Virus record (IMG/VR): IMGVR_UViG_3300005580_000012
Coordinates: 1 to 34,401 of that record
Reading direction: 5' to 3' (one strand)
Length of the DNA stretch: 34,401 nucleotides
Source of the DNA: a virus
Each line of letters starts with the position of its first letter. Positions within the stretch are counted from its first letter, which is position 1. The position numbers were made by a program, and so were the translations under genes. The notes beneath the pieces were generated by a model that was not told the DNA's origin, did no database searches, and saw only the letters and a list, made by a program, of their open reading frames with translations. Positions 15,208 to 23,370 of this stretch are shown one piece after another.

Positions 15208-16599
15208 TTATATTGTAGCAGAAAAGTTAGAAACTGTCGAGCCTTGATTATAAGGAGATTGAGACTTTATTATTCCGACTACTCCTGTTCTATTTGGTGA
15301 AGTAATTATGTCTGATCTTTCTCCTATAGAATTGGTCATCCCTATTGTAGAATATGCAATAGATTGAACATTTGTTCCCGAAATAATAACTTTTATTGCT
15401 AGCGGCTGCGATGGCAATGCAACATCTGTTCCAACTGAGCTTACTGCTCCTCCGATTGACTTTATTACTTTTAAATAATAATTATAATTTGTTTGTGTTG
15501 TTGTTTGAGTGTAGCAGCTGTATTGAGTTGGTCCAGCGCCAACAAAGCATGTTGTTCCAGATAAAGATCCTCCTGAAGGGCAGCTATAACTAGCCGCTAC
15601 GGAAACAGTACAGGTAGACCCACTAAGGCTTCCGCCTGAAGGACAGCTGTAACTAGACGCTACGGAAACAGTACAGGTAGAACCACTAAGGCTCCCGCCT
15701 GAAGGACAATGATAATATCCAGCCACATCAACTATACAATTATTTCCAGATAAAGTTCCTCCCGAAGGACAAGTAGTTGACGCTGGAGTACTTACCGTAC
15801 AAGTACTTCCAGACAAGGTTCCTCCAGATGGGCAAGAGAGTGTAGTTGAGCCTGGGTAATAACATGTTGCGCTGCCAGAGGCCTTTGTTGTACCTGAAGG
15901 ACAACATTGGCTAAAAGAATATGTTTCTTCACATGGACCACTGCATTGCGAACATAACGGTATTGCGTTTGTTCTTTGATAAAAATCTTTAGCAATATTG
16001 GTGGCGGCACAACATCTTGTTTCTGCTGTATAAGAACTACTTGCACTATATGTAAAGCTAGAGGCTGGTTGAGTGTATGCTGTGTAGCTATATGAAGAAG
16101 CATTTTGGTATGCAGCCGTATAAGAAAAAGAATAGGAAGGATTAAATTGTGCGGTATAGGAAAAAGAATAAGCAGGATTCAATTGTGCTGAATATGAAAA
16201 TGCAGGAGATCCAGGTATTGTTGAAACCCCTCCACAACAATTTGCAGATGGTGGATTACTTTCATTAGTTACTAAACCAGTATTGCATGGATAGCTTGTA
16301 GATGTAGTATTGTAAGAAACAGAAGCCACCCAGCTATTAGCATCTGATACCCAATATGTTAATCCTGTTCCGCCAGTAACTCCAGCAGATGCCGTAAGAT
16401 TTGGAAGCGAAAGCTTAACTCCAGATATTGCATACGCAGATGGATCTGAGCTGCTTATAGCAACTCCAGTGCCAAGCACCCAGGATCCTCTGTAAGACTT
16501 CCACCCAGCTTTTAATGTTGTACCGCCAAAACTATCTAAAAATTGCTGATATGCCTTAAGCTTAGAGTTAACAACTCTTTTCTTTTTAGCAGTTCTCAT
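15208..16599 (-). CDS. Cys-rich repeat tail protein (CPSGG repeats)
   Basis: 463 aa from the ATG at 16599. An ATG 30 nt upstream lacks a good ribosome site, whereas the chosen ATG has GGAAG and a TAATG overlap with the upstream stop. After a basic start (MRTAKKKR) come two distinctive segments. The first is an aromatic repeat near 140-195 ('YSFSYTAQFNPS'). The second is five copies near 245-350 of 'CPSGG(S/T)LSG..C.V', plus a degenerate CCPSGTT copy. The paired Cys suggest small disulphide-bonded knots, unusual in a protein assembled in the cytoplasm. The C-terminal 100 residues are beta-rich. Probably a virion fibre or adhesin. Confidence 0.7.
   Translation of the reverse strand: MRTAKKKRVVNSKLKAYQQFLDSFGGTTLKAGWKSYRGSWVLGTGVAISSSDPSAYAISGVKLSLPNLTASAGVTGGTGLTYWVSDANSWVASVSYNTTSTSYPCNTGLVTNESNPPSANCCGGVSTIPGSPAFSYSAQLNPAYSFSYTAQFNPSYSFSYTAAYQNASSYSYTAYTQPASSFTYSASSSYTAETRCCAATNIAKDFYQRTNAIPLCSQCSGPCEETYSFSQCCPSGTTKASGSATCYYPGSTTLSCPSGGTLSGSTCTVSTPASTTCPSGGTLSGNNCIVDVAGYYHCPSGGSLSGSTCTVSVASSYSCPSGGSLSGSTCTVSVAASYSCPSGGSLSGTTCFVGAGPTQYSCYTQTTTQTNYNYYLKVIKSIGGAVSSVGTDVALPSQPLAIKVIISGTNVQSIAYSTIGMTNSIGERSDIITSPNRTGVVGIIKSQSPYNQGSTVSNFSATI
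15555..15840. repeat. 60-bp repeats encoding CPSGG modules
   Basis: Five units of about 57-60 bp encode CPSGGxLSGxxC. The two units covering about 15570-15700 are almost identical at DNA level, which implies recent duplication. Confidence 0.8.
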
Positions 16600-18152
16600 T
16601 AGGCTTCCGTATCGCCAGTTACCAACCAACTATTTGCTGCTCTTTTTTCAATAAATATTGATGACCACTGAACTCTAGACTTAAACTGATTGTCTGGTCC
16701 ATATATTAAAACAGACACACTCTCTCCCTGAACAGTTATCTTTCCAGTATTTGCTTGAAGAAATTCAATGCTAGAGCCAACTGGAAGATTTAAAGTGATA
16801 TCTGCTGGTATAGTAACTGTAATTGGTGATGTCGAATTAAACTCTATTCTTTTATAAAGATCAGAAGATGATATTGAATAGCTTGTACTTGTTGTTATAT
16901 CTGTAGATATTAAGTTATCAGATTTTGCATTTAAAGCAGTTTGAGTTAATGAAGATATTGGTTTATTGCTATCAGAAGTGTTATCAACATTGCCAAGGCC
17001 AACCATAGATTTTGTAATTCCAGATACGGTTCCAGTAAATGTAGGTGATGCAATTGGTGCCTTTGCCGTAAGGCTAGATGTTACTGTTGCAGCAAAGCTT
17101 GCATCATCACCAAGTGCTGCTGCTAGTTCATCAAGGGTATTAAGTGCTGCTGGAGCTGATGAAATTACTGCATTTACTTGAGATGTTGCATCTGCAATTG
17201 CTTCAGACTTAGCTGTTGCAATTGCTGTAGCCTGTGCGGTTGAGACGGGCTTGTTGGCATCTGAAGTATTGTCAACATTTGTAAGTCCTACCGAAGATTT
17301 TGTAAGTGCTGATATTGCAGTAGAAACTTTTGTGTCTGCTTCTGTTCCTGCTGCTGCTTGAGCGGCGTTGGCCTTGGTAGTAGCATCTGTTGCTGATGCT
17401 GAGATAGCTGCTGCTTGAGCGGCGTTGGCCTTGGTAGTAGCATCTGTTGCTGCAGTTGCTTCTGCTGCTGCTTGAGCGGCGTTGGCCTTGGTTGTAGCAT
17501 CTGTTGCTGATGACGCAACTGCTGCTGTCTGAGCTGCGTTGGCCTTTGTAGTAGCATCTGTTGCTGATGCTGAGATAGCTGCTGCTTGAGCGGCGTTGGC
17601 CTTGGTTGTAGCATCAACTGCTGCTGCTGCAGTTGATGCAGCCTGAGCTGCGTTGGCCTTAGATGTAGCATCTGATGCGGCTGTTGAAGCTGCTGCTGAA
17701 ATTGCTGTTGTGACATCAGCCGAGTTAGCCTTTGTTGCTAAGGCTGATGTAAGAGTTGTTGCATAGTTAGCATCATCATTTATTGCTGCTGCTAGTTCAT
17801 TGAATGTATCCAGTGCACCAGGTGCTCCATCAACTAAATTATTTATAGCTGTTGTAATAGCTGAAGATACTTCTGAATCCCTTGCAATTCCTGCTGGAAT
17901 TTGAGAATCTGGTACTTTGCCACTAGAATCTAGTGCTGCAACTCCATTAGCAACTGATTTTTGATTTAACGGAATATATTCACCTAATGTTCCCGATAAA
18001 GCATAAGCAAGATCTCTCCAAGGAGTTGATCCATCTCCAATTTTAAATGTATTTAAATCTAAAGATATTCCAATTTCTCCAGATCTTAATATTGGATTGT
18101 CTCTAAACCAATCATCTTCTATATCTCTTCTTAATTGAATTCTAGTTGCCAC
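16599..18152 (-). CDS. Tail fibre with Mtd-like N-terminus and Ala-rich shaft
   Basis: 517 aa from a GTG start at 18152, reading (M)ATRIQLRRDIEDDWFRDN. An ATG 15 nt upstream is in frame, but its own codons form the GGAGGGG ribosome site, which sits 6 nt before the GTG. The resulting N-terminus also aligns with the MATVRLQLRRG opening at 11065. Next come 'GEIGISLDLNTFKIGDGSTPW' (attachment module), Ala-rich repeats 'TDATTKANAAQAAA' near 140-290, and 'KSSVGLTNVDNTSDANKPVS', a widespread fibre element. It ends in a C-terminal beta domain like that of 8387-11065. It overlaps the upstream gene by 11 nt. Confidence 0.8.
   Translation of the reverse strand: MATRIQLRRDIEDDWFRDNPILRSGEIGISLDLNTFKIGDGSTPWRDLAYALSGTLGEYIPLNQKSVANGVAALDSSGKVPDSQIPAGIARDSEVSSAITTAINNLVDGAPGALDTFNELAAAINDDANYATTLTSALATKANSADVTTAISAAASTAASDATSKANAAQAASTAAAAVDATTKANAAQAAAISASATDATTKANAAQTAAVASSATDATTKANAAQAAAEATAATDATTKANAAQAAAISASATDATTKANAAQAAAGTEADTKVSTAISALTKSSVGLTNVDNTSDANKPVSTAQATAIATAKSEAIADATSQVNAVISSAPAALNTLDELAAALGDDASFAATVTSSLTAKAPIASPTFTGTVSGITKSMVGLGNVDNTSDSNKPISSLTQTALNAKSDNLISTDITTSTSYSISSSDLYKRIEFNSTSPITVTIPADITLNLPVGSSIEFLQANTGKITVQGESVSVLIYGPDNQFKSRVQWSSIFIEKRAANSWLVTGDTEA
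17340..17720. repeat. 45-bp tandem repeats shared with the 11553-13277 fibre
   Basis: About eight units of roughly 45 bp (core GGCGTTGGCCTTGGT or a close variant) encode DATTKANAAQAAA. They are homologous to the array at 11920-12900, giving a substrate for recombination between two fibre genes. Confidence 0.85.
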
Positions 18153-18606
18153 TTGAATCCCCTCCATTTATTACTGTTGCATTTTGATTAGAGGAATCTC
18201 CACCACTAATTACAACATTATCAGATTCTGGATAGTATAAAGAATCTGGTGCCCCACCTGAAAGTAAAGATAGGTCTTCAAATGTAGGTGAATCTAGATC
18301 ATCACTTGGTCCACCACCATCAAATCCTACAACAAGCGGTGTGTTTTCTAAAACATTTTGCGTTGTATTAATATCTTTAAAAGTAATTGGATTTTGTGTA
18401 TTTATTGTGTGTACTGAACCATCATATGCGTGAGTATGCATGTAAAATGGAGTAGGATCATCACTCTTAGGAGTAATGTCTACCCAAAATTCTCCATTAT
18501 ATATTCTAATATTTTTTGTTATAATATTAAAGTATACGTCGCCTTCTAAGCCTGTAGATGGATTTTCTGCCAGTGTTAGAAGGTTTAACGAAGACTTAAG
18601 TTTCAT
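18142..18606 (-). CDS. Small tail-fibre/structural protein
   Basis: 154 aa. The N-terminal 'TLAENPSTGLEGDVYFNIITKNIRIYNGEFWVDI' (about 11-44) is a fibre element ('G.vYyNt.t...Y.NG.W') that also opens the next gene upstream (SGQIYYNTGTNILYFYNGTEW). 'HTHAYDGSVHTI' could bind metal through its His residues. The C-terminus is low-complexity Asp/Ser/Gly (VVISGGDSSNQNATVINGGDSSG). The ribosome site is weak. The stop lies inside the next gene's first codons. Confidence 0.6.
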   Translation of the reverse strand: MKLKSSLNLLTLAENPSTGLEGDVYFNIITKNIRIYNGEFWVDITPKSDDPTPFYMHTHAYDGSVHTINTQNPITFKDINTTQNVLENTPLVVGFDGGGPSDDLDSPTFEDLSLLSGGAPDSLYYPESDNVVISGGDSSNQNATVINGGDSSGN

Positions 18607-18613
18607 TTTTTAC

Positions 18614-19894
18614 TTAGCCTACGACAACTACTTTATATTCTCCAGATGCTGGTGCAACTGCAAATTTAATAGTTACAGATAAGTCTGATGTATGCTCAAC
18701 ATCTGCAAGTACCTCTGCGTATGGTGTTGCAACTTCATATATAGAAACTACAACATCCTTTGTTCCTAGGTTATGATTAACTGAATGAGTTGTAGAGTTT
18801 AATGTTAGTATCTCAGAATGCTTTCTTGCAATTGAATGATAATTTGTTCCATTATTAGTCAATGTCCATTTGTCATCTGACTCATTCCAAAGAATTTCTA
18901 CATCTGATGATGTTCCACGCTCTACGCGAATACCAGCATCTGTAGTTGGGCTTCCAGTAAAGTTGGTATTAAGGTTAACCTTGTTGTCTTCAATATTTAC
19001 CTGTGTAGTATTTACAGAATTAACTGTTCCTGTTACATTTAGGTTTCCGCCTACAAGCAAGTTTCCAGCTATTGTTACATCATCTGGAAGACCAATTGTT
19101 ACTGCTGCAGACTCACCACTATTTGGAGAAACTGTAATTTCATTTGCTGTTCCAACTATTGTAGCTACATAGTCACCAGTTGTATCAGTGCCAAGAGTTA
19201 CTGAGTTTGGCTGAATTGTAGTTGTTATTTCTACATTGCCAAGGTTTGTCATTGTTGCAGAGCCAGTTACATCTCCTGAAAGTGTAATTACTGGATCTTT
19301 ATTAAGAGATACTGCTCCTGCTGTAACTGTAAAATCTGTTGAGCTAAATGAAGCAACACCCTTATTTGTGTATGTTGCATCTTCTGCAGATACTGTAATT
19401 GTGTTATTTGTTACGGCTACATCAATTCCTTCTCCGCCAGCAACTGTGAGTGTATCTGTAAGAAGGTCAACTGTGTCTGTTCCAGTGTCTCCAGCAACCG
19501 AAAGATTGGTTGCTACGTTTACTGTTCCAGCTGCAGTCAAACGACCTTGAGCGTCAACTGTAAATGTAGGAATTGCTGTTGTTGATCCGTATGATCCAGC
19601 AGTTACTGCTGTATCATTAAGCTTTAATGTTGTTGTGCCTGCGGTATCGTCGTATGTTGCGGTTAAAGCTGTTCCTGCTAATACGGACGAACCAATAATG
19701 TCTTGAATTACTTCTGTAGAACCAGATGCAGGTGTCCACTCTGTTCCATTGTAGAAGTAAAGAATATTTGTCCCAGTATTGTAGTATATTTGACCAGATA
19801 CTGGATTTGAAGGCGCTGAGCCTAAGTTTTGGATTCTAGCATTGAGCAACTCATTCTTGTTGAGATCAACGCTAACTAAAAATTTTCTTGCCAT
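18614..19894 (-). CDS. Tail fibre / structural protein
   Basis: 426 aa. The N-terminus MARKFLVSVDLNKNELLNARIQNLG and the following 'SGQIYYNTGTNILYFYNG' are typical of phage fibre shafts. The middle is a long beta-rich stretch (SLNKDPVITLSGDVTGSATMTNLGN). The segment 'VNLNTNF.GSPTTDAGIRVERG.SSDVEILWNESDDKWTL' near 310-350 is shared with the 892-aa fibre. The C-terminal 75 residues (ILTLNSTTHSVNHNLGTKDV) resemble a common fibre tip domain. A clear AAGGAG site precedes the ATG. Confidence 0.75.
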   Translation of the reverse strand: MARKFLVSVDLNKNELLNARIQNLGSAPSNPVSGQIYYNTGTNILYFYNGTEWTPASGSTEVIQDIIGSSVLAGTALTATYDDTAGTTTLKLNDTAVTAGSYGSTTAIPTFTVDAQGRLTAAGTVNVATNLSVAGDTGTDTVDLLTDTLTVAGGEGIDVAVTNNTITVSAEDATYTNKGVASFSSTDFTVTAGAVSLNKDPVITLSGDVTGSATMTNLGNVEITTTIQPNSVTLGTDTTGDYVATIVGTANEITVSPNSGESAAVTIGLPDDVTIAGNLLVGGNLNVTGTVNSVNTTQVNIEDNKVNLNTNFTGSPTTDAGIRVERGTSSDVEILWNESDDKWTLTNNGTNYHSIARKHSEILTLNSTTHSVNHNLGTKDVVVSIYEVATPYAEVLADVEHTSDLSVTIKFAVAPASGEYKVVVVG

Positions 19895-19905
19895 TTGCTA
19901 TCTCC

Positions 19906-20346
19906 TTATGACAGGTATGCTGTCCCTGAAAATGGTTGAGCCATAGTCAGTGTTATTTGGTTTAAACTATTATAATCTATTCCAGTTTCTAAAATATCTC
20001 CTGCGCTGGACTTGACTGTTACGTTTGGACTAAATCCAAGACCGTGAACAATAGCAACAGAATATATTCCCAATACTGGTCCCGTTACTTGAGCCAATTC
20101 CCAATCATACGCCAGAGTATTATTTGTTAAAAATATTTTCCCTGAGCCTGACCAAGTTGAATCAGAAAGTTTTGGACCGTGAAAAACTGCAGATGTTGTA
20201 TCAAAATAAAAGTCTCCTGCGAGCCCAAAATTTCCTGCGGGTTCACCAGATCCATTCAGTATTGTTCTTCCTCTTGGTCCTTGTGGACCTGGAGAAGACA
20301 CTATAACTTTATTTATTTGCTCTCTAACAACTACAGATTCAGCCAT
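19906..20346 (-). CDS. Small structural protein with collagen-like segment
   Basis: 146 aa. Residues of about 19-27 read PGPQGPRGR, a short collagen-like Gly-X-Y stretch. It is followed by 'GEPAGNFGLAGDFYFDTTSAVFHGPK', a fibre element common after collagen-like repeats. The C-terminal half (IVHGLGFSPNVTVKSSAGDILETG) resembles the tip region found in 18614-19894. Probably a tail fibre or baseplate protein. The Gly-X-Y triplets are classic prolyl-hydroxylase substrates in other systems, but only two or three are present. TAATG overlap with the upstream gene. Confidence 0.65.
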   Translation of the reverse strand: MAESVVVREQINKVIVSSPGPQGPRGRTILNGSGEPAGNFGLAGDFYFDTTSAVFHGPKLSDSTWSGSGKIFLTNNTLAYDWELAQVTGPVLGIYSVAIVHGLGFSPNVTVKSSAGDILETGIDYNSLNQITLTMAQPFSGTAYLS

Positions 20347-20693
20347 TATATAGTTACCGATCTATTTAGGGTAAGAAACCCTTCAAGGAGCTTTATCTTA
20401 TTCGTATTAGAATCTACGACCATAATGTCATATACTGATTTTGGATAAAAGAGTTTATTTGTTTGAGTTGGTGTAAGAGTTACAGTTAGTTTACCAAGAG
20501 AGCCATCTATTACAATACCGCCACTTGGAGATGTTAAAGTTACTGCTAACTTTGTTCCACCCTTTACATCACGTATCTGCATTTTTGCAGATGCGTAAGT
20601 TAGATCAATCGCATTTCCATTTTCATCTTTATATTCTACTACAAAGCTGAATGTCGCATTTTGATCTACTTCGAAATTCTTTTGTCCTGCCAT
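20346..20693 (-). CDS. Putative baseplate/fibre-network protein
   Basis: 115 aa. An immunoglobulin-like beta sandwich is suggested by 'NATFSFVVEYKDENGNAIDLTYASAKMQIRD' and 'GIVIDGSLGKLTVTLTPTQTNKL'. This pattern is shared by many small phage proteins at the start of tail-fibre clusters, including BppU-like N-terminal domains. The role is probably to connect fibres to the baseplate. An AGGAG site lies 10 nt before the ATG. It is the first gene of the fibre operon after the holin-like gene. Confidence 0.6.
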   Translation of the reverse strand: MAGQKNFEVDQNATFSFVVEYKDENGNAIDLTYASAKMQIRDVKGGTKLAVTLTSPSGGIVIDGSLGKLTVTLTPTQTNKLFYPKSVYDIMVVDSNTNKIKLLEGFLTLNRSVTI

Positions 20694-20715
20694 TTGCCAT
20701 AGTCTCCTAAATAGG

Positions 20716-20749
20716 AATACTCCTGTACTAATTTTAGCACAGGAGTATT
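20716..20749. terminator. 11-bp hairpin between holin-like and fibre genes
   Basis: Perfect inverted repeat AATACTCCTGT (20716-20726) and ACAGGAGTATT (20739-20749) with a 12-nt A/T-rich loop. There is no clear U-tract on either strand. It probably separates the lysis/RNR transcript from the fibre operon, but could also be an attenuator. Confidence 0.5.
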
Positions 20750-20763
20750 TCTAATTGACTGTT

Positions 20764-20997
20764 TTACTTTTTAGTGAATCCGAACGATGGCTCGTTTGGA
20801 TTAAGTGCTTTCAAAATTACGGGTGCTGTGGCAGCAAATCCGCCCAGTAGTAGGTCTCTTGGACTCGTGTTGCCAGTCATATATAGAGCAATCGCTGCTC
20901 CTAGAAAATGACGTCCATAACTTGCTAGTGCTGCTAGAATTTTCTCTTGCATTGTAACCTTTCCATCTTCATTAAGATCTTCTTTAGCTTTTGCCAT
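20764..20997 (-). CDS. Holin-like small membrane protein
   Basis: 77 aa. The N-terminus AKEDLNEDGKVTMQEK resembles an EF-hand loop (D.N.DG.V...E), followed by two hydrophobic segments (about 18-41, LAALASYGRHFLGAAIALYM, and about 49-66, LLLGGFAATAPVILKAL). The ending 'ALNPNEPSFG' matches a small family that is common in actinophages and often labelled holin. The function is not proven for the family. A strong AAGGAGG site precedes the ATG. The separate lysozyme at 23371 would be its partner in lysis. Confidence 0.6.
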   Translation of the reverse strand: MAKAKEDLNEDGKVTMQEKILAALASYGRHFLGAAIALYMTGNTSPRDLLLGGFAATAPVILKALNPNEPSFGFTKK

Positions 20998-21069
20998 TTT
21001 TGATCCTCCTTATTTCTAGGCGGGTTGCCCAGGAATTTTGGGTTTTACCCCAATTCTATAATTGTACCA

Positions 21070-23160
21070 CTATGCGCTAATATCTACCAATTCGCAATTT
21101 CCATCAGAGCTACATGCAAGCGTTGCATTTGTAGAAGTACCATCTTCTAGCTCGTAGAAAGATAAATCTTCCCATCTAATGCTTTTAGGCATCTTTGATA
21201 CCAGATCTTCATATTCTTCTTTTGAAACCTCTTGGTATGGAGCTTGCTTGTAAGAGTGATCAGAGTATGGAAGAAAAGAAATTCCAGAAAGATCGTCAAA
21301 GTTTTTATATACCCAGGAACCCACTTCCATCCACTCTTCGTCTTTTACAGATACTGTAATTGATGGCTTATGATCGCACCAAGCCTTTTGGTATATCATC
21401 CAAAGCTCAAGGTGCTCTATGGCTGTAAGGTCTTTTCTAAGTGTCGCACCTTCTGGTGCCTTTACAGGAAAAGAAAAAACATAAGTTTCGGTTGGCTTCA
21501 TAACATCGTCTTCTACTGGTATTCCAATCTCTTTAAGAAAAATTGAAATTGGATCTCCCTTTGAGCCACGAACTGTTCTTATGTAATATTCTGAGTGCCA
21601 AGGATGCATGCCAGAAGAAACTCCAGTAAGCTGTGAAACTGTTCCAGAAGGCTTTACACATGTAACAGAGGCAGAAGGATTTATGCCAATATTTAATGCC
21701 TCTTTTTTATTTGCTTCGTTAGCTCTGATCTTTAGTCTTTGTAGAGCATGTTCTAAGCGAAGGTGATCATCTTCTTTAATGTGATCTAAATTTTCGCAAT
21801 TTCCAGGACATGCGTACCTACATGTATAACCTTCTTTTTTATGGGCTTGATATTTTCCAGAAAAATAAGAATTTCCAAACTGACCAGTTAAAGATACGCC
21901 AAGGAGTCTTTCTTCTTCTGTATTTTTTCTCCAAACATCTCTTATGTACTTAAAGTTTGTTAGTGTAGATTGCCATGTACCAAGTATTGAAGCAAGCTCT
22001 ACTTTTCTAGAAACAGACTCTTCATCATCATTTTCACGAATAACAACTTCTGACAAGTTACAGAACTGATTTGGTCTTAATATGATTTCTGAGCAGGGAT
22101 TAGTTCCATAGTGTATCTCTGGGTCTCTCCCGCTCAATGCAGCTTGTTTTTGTGCTGCTGCAACATTATAGATTCCTCGCTCTCCAGATTTTGAATCGTA
22201 TAGCGATTTCCATTCAGAAATAAACTGCTCCATATCTGGCTTTCTAGAATATGCTACAGAATTATTTGAAAGAGCACGTTGTGGATTGTGTTCCCACCAG
22301 TTTCCAGATTTTGCTTGAGCCATTTCTATATCGTTTATATTAGAAAGAGAAATCATAGCTGATCTGCGAACTCCTCCAACAACAACAACCTCGCCAATCT
22401 TACACATTATGTCGTGGGCTTCAATTGGCTTAAGTTGTCTTCCTGCAGCAGTTTTAAACTTTGCAATAGTAAAATCAAACAGGTTTACAAGAGGTTGTGG
22501 GCCAGATGATCTTCCGCCCATGGTTTTAAGTCTTGCTCCTGCTGGTCTAACTTTTGTAACATCAAATGATGGTATTTTTCCGTCCCAAAGATTTTTTAGA
22601 AGCATCTTGTAGGCTGTTGCCCATCCTGTTTTAGAATCCTCTACAACAATAACATCAGAAACTTTTTCTAAAGTTTGTGGGACTGAAGGCAGCTTATTAA
22701 TGTATTTGTATTCTACTGAAAATCCAACTCCAGATCCACACATTAGAATATACATGGTTTCGTCAAACGCTCTTGGGTGATCAACTGGTAAATATGAACA
22801 GTTATACCCAGCAACATTATCTCTTTCTAGGGCGGGACCAGAAGTCATCACAGCTCTCATAGAAGGCATTACATTTCTTTTATATACAGCATCTTTAAGA
22901 TTTGAAAGAAGGATTTTATCTGGAGTATAGTCAAAATTTTCTTTTAGGTTATTCAGCATAAAAGAAAAATATCTGTCTACGGTTTCTTTCCATGTTTCTC
23001 TTCTATTTAGATCGGGTATCCATCTGGCATATCTAGAAATAGCTATGAAATTTTCGTATGGGTTTTCTATCAAAGCACTGTTTGCATTTGGCTCAAGTAA
23101 TACCATTGGCTTCTCATCAAAGTAATCTGAGGATTGTTTAAAGTTTTGAATTTTTGTCAT
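21070..23160 (-). CDS. nrdJ: Adenosylcobalamin-dependent ribonucleotide reductase (class II)
   Basis: 696 aa, close to the monomeric ribonucleoside-triphosphate reductase type (the Lactobacillus enzyme is about 740 aa). It reduces ribonucleotides to deoxyribonucleotides with adenosylcobalamin as radical source, independent of oxygen. Visible features are C121 in GYNCSYLP and C367 in FCNLSEV (the active-site redox pair), C356 in NPCSEI (thiyl radical) with N354 and E358, 'GVRRSA', 'PSGTVSQLTG' and a C-terminal shuttle pair C683/C689. An insert near 445-455 carries C447, C451 and C455 (CRYACPGNC), a possible metal site. The host must supply B12. The start is supported by an AGAG site. No B12 riboswitch is seen upstream. 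Confidence 0.92.
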   Translation of the reverse strand: MTKIQNFKQSSDYFDEKPMVLLEPNANSALIENPYENFIAISRYARWIPDLNRRETWKETVDRYFSFMLNNLKENFDYTPDKILLSNLKDAVYKRNVMPSMRAVMTSGPALERDNVAGYNCSYLPVDHPRAFDETMYILMCGSGVGFSVEYKYINKLPSVPQTLEKVSDVIVVEDSKTGWATAYKMLLKNLWDGKIPSFDVTKVRPAGARLKTMGGRSSGPQPLVNLFDFTIAKFKTAAGRQLKPIEAHDIMCKIGEVVVVGGVRRSAMISLSNINDIEMAQAKSGNWWEHNPQRALSNNSVAYSRKPDMEQFISEWKSLYDSKSGERGIYNVAAAQKQAALSGRDPEIHYGTNPCSEIILRPNQFCNLSEVVIRENDDEESVSRKVELASILGTWQSTLTNFKYIRDVWRKNTEEERLLGVSLTGQFGNSYFSGKYQAHKKEGYTCRYACPGNCENLDHIKEDDHLRLEHALQRLKIRANEANKKEALNIGINPSASVTCVKPSGTVSQLTGVSSGMHPWHSEYYIRTVRGSKGDPISIFLKEIGIPVEDDVMKPTETYVFSFPVKAPEGATLRKDLTAIEHLELWMIYQKAWCDHKPSITVSVKDEEWMEVGSWVYKNFDDLSGISFLPYSDHSYKQAPYQEVSKEEYEDLVSKMPKSIRWEDLSFYELEDGTSTNATLACSSDGNCELVDISA

Positions 23161-23307
23161 TTTGTCTCTTTTCCGCCCAACGGCACATAATTTTTAGTAA
23201 GAGTCTTATTCTACCAAAGTTCTTTATAGAAGGGAAGCGTTTAATATAAAATAAGAAAAACTAGCTCTTTATTAGTTAACTACAATATACAAATTGCTAT
23301 TTTTAGG
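23161..23307. other. Divergent intergenic region
   Basis: No gene is seen between the RNR start and the lysozyme promoter. It is AT-rich and presumably holds the RNR promoter on the minus strand. TAGAAT and TATATT hexamers occur, but none has a convincing -35 partner. Confidence 0.5.
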
Positions 23308-23337
23308 TTGACATATAACAATAAGTAATGGTATTCT
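23308..23337 (+). promoter_or_regulatory. Sigma70-like promoter of the lysozyme operon
   Basis: Perfect -35 TTGACA (23308-23313), an 18-nt spacer and TATTCT (23332-23337). The expected start of transcription is near 23344, about 27 nt before the ATG. It lies divergent to the RNR gene. Confidence 0.75.
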
Positions 23338-23370
23338 TATAGTTCGTTATCTCTATTGGAGGAAATGCCT

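Noticed and set aside
8387-18152. Diversity-generating retroelement, suggested by Mtd-like fibre N-termini
   Set aside because: Only the N-terminal attachment module is Mtd-like. No reverse transcriptase, template repeat or adenine-variable C-terminus is visible in the window.
23161-23355. Cobalamin riboswitch upstream of the B12-dependent RNR
   Set aside because: No B12-box-like sequence or suitable long structure is seen in the 195-nt gap.
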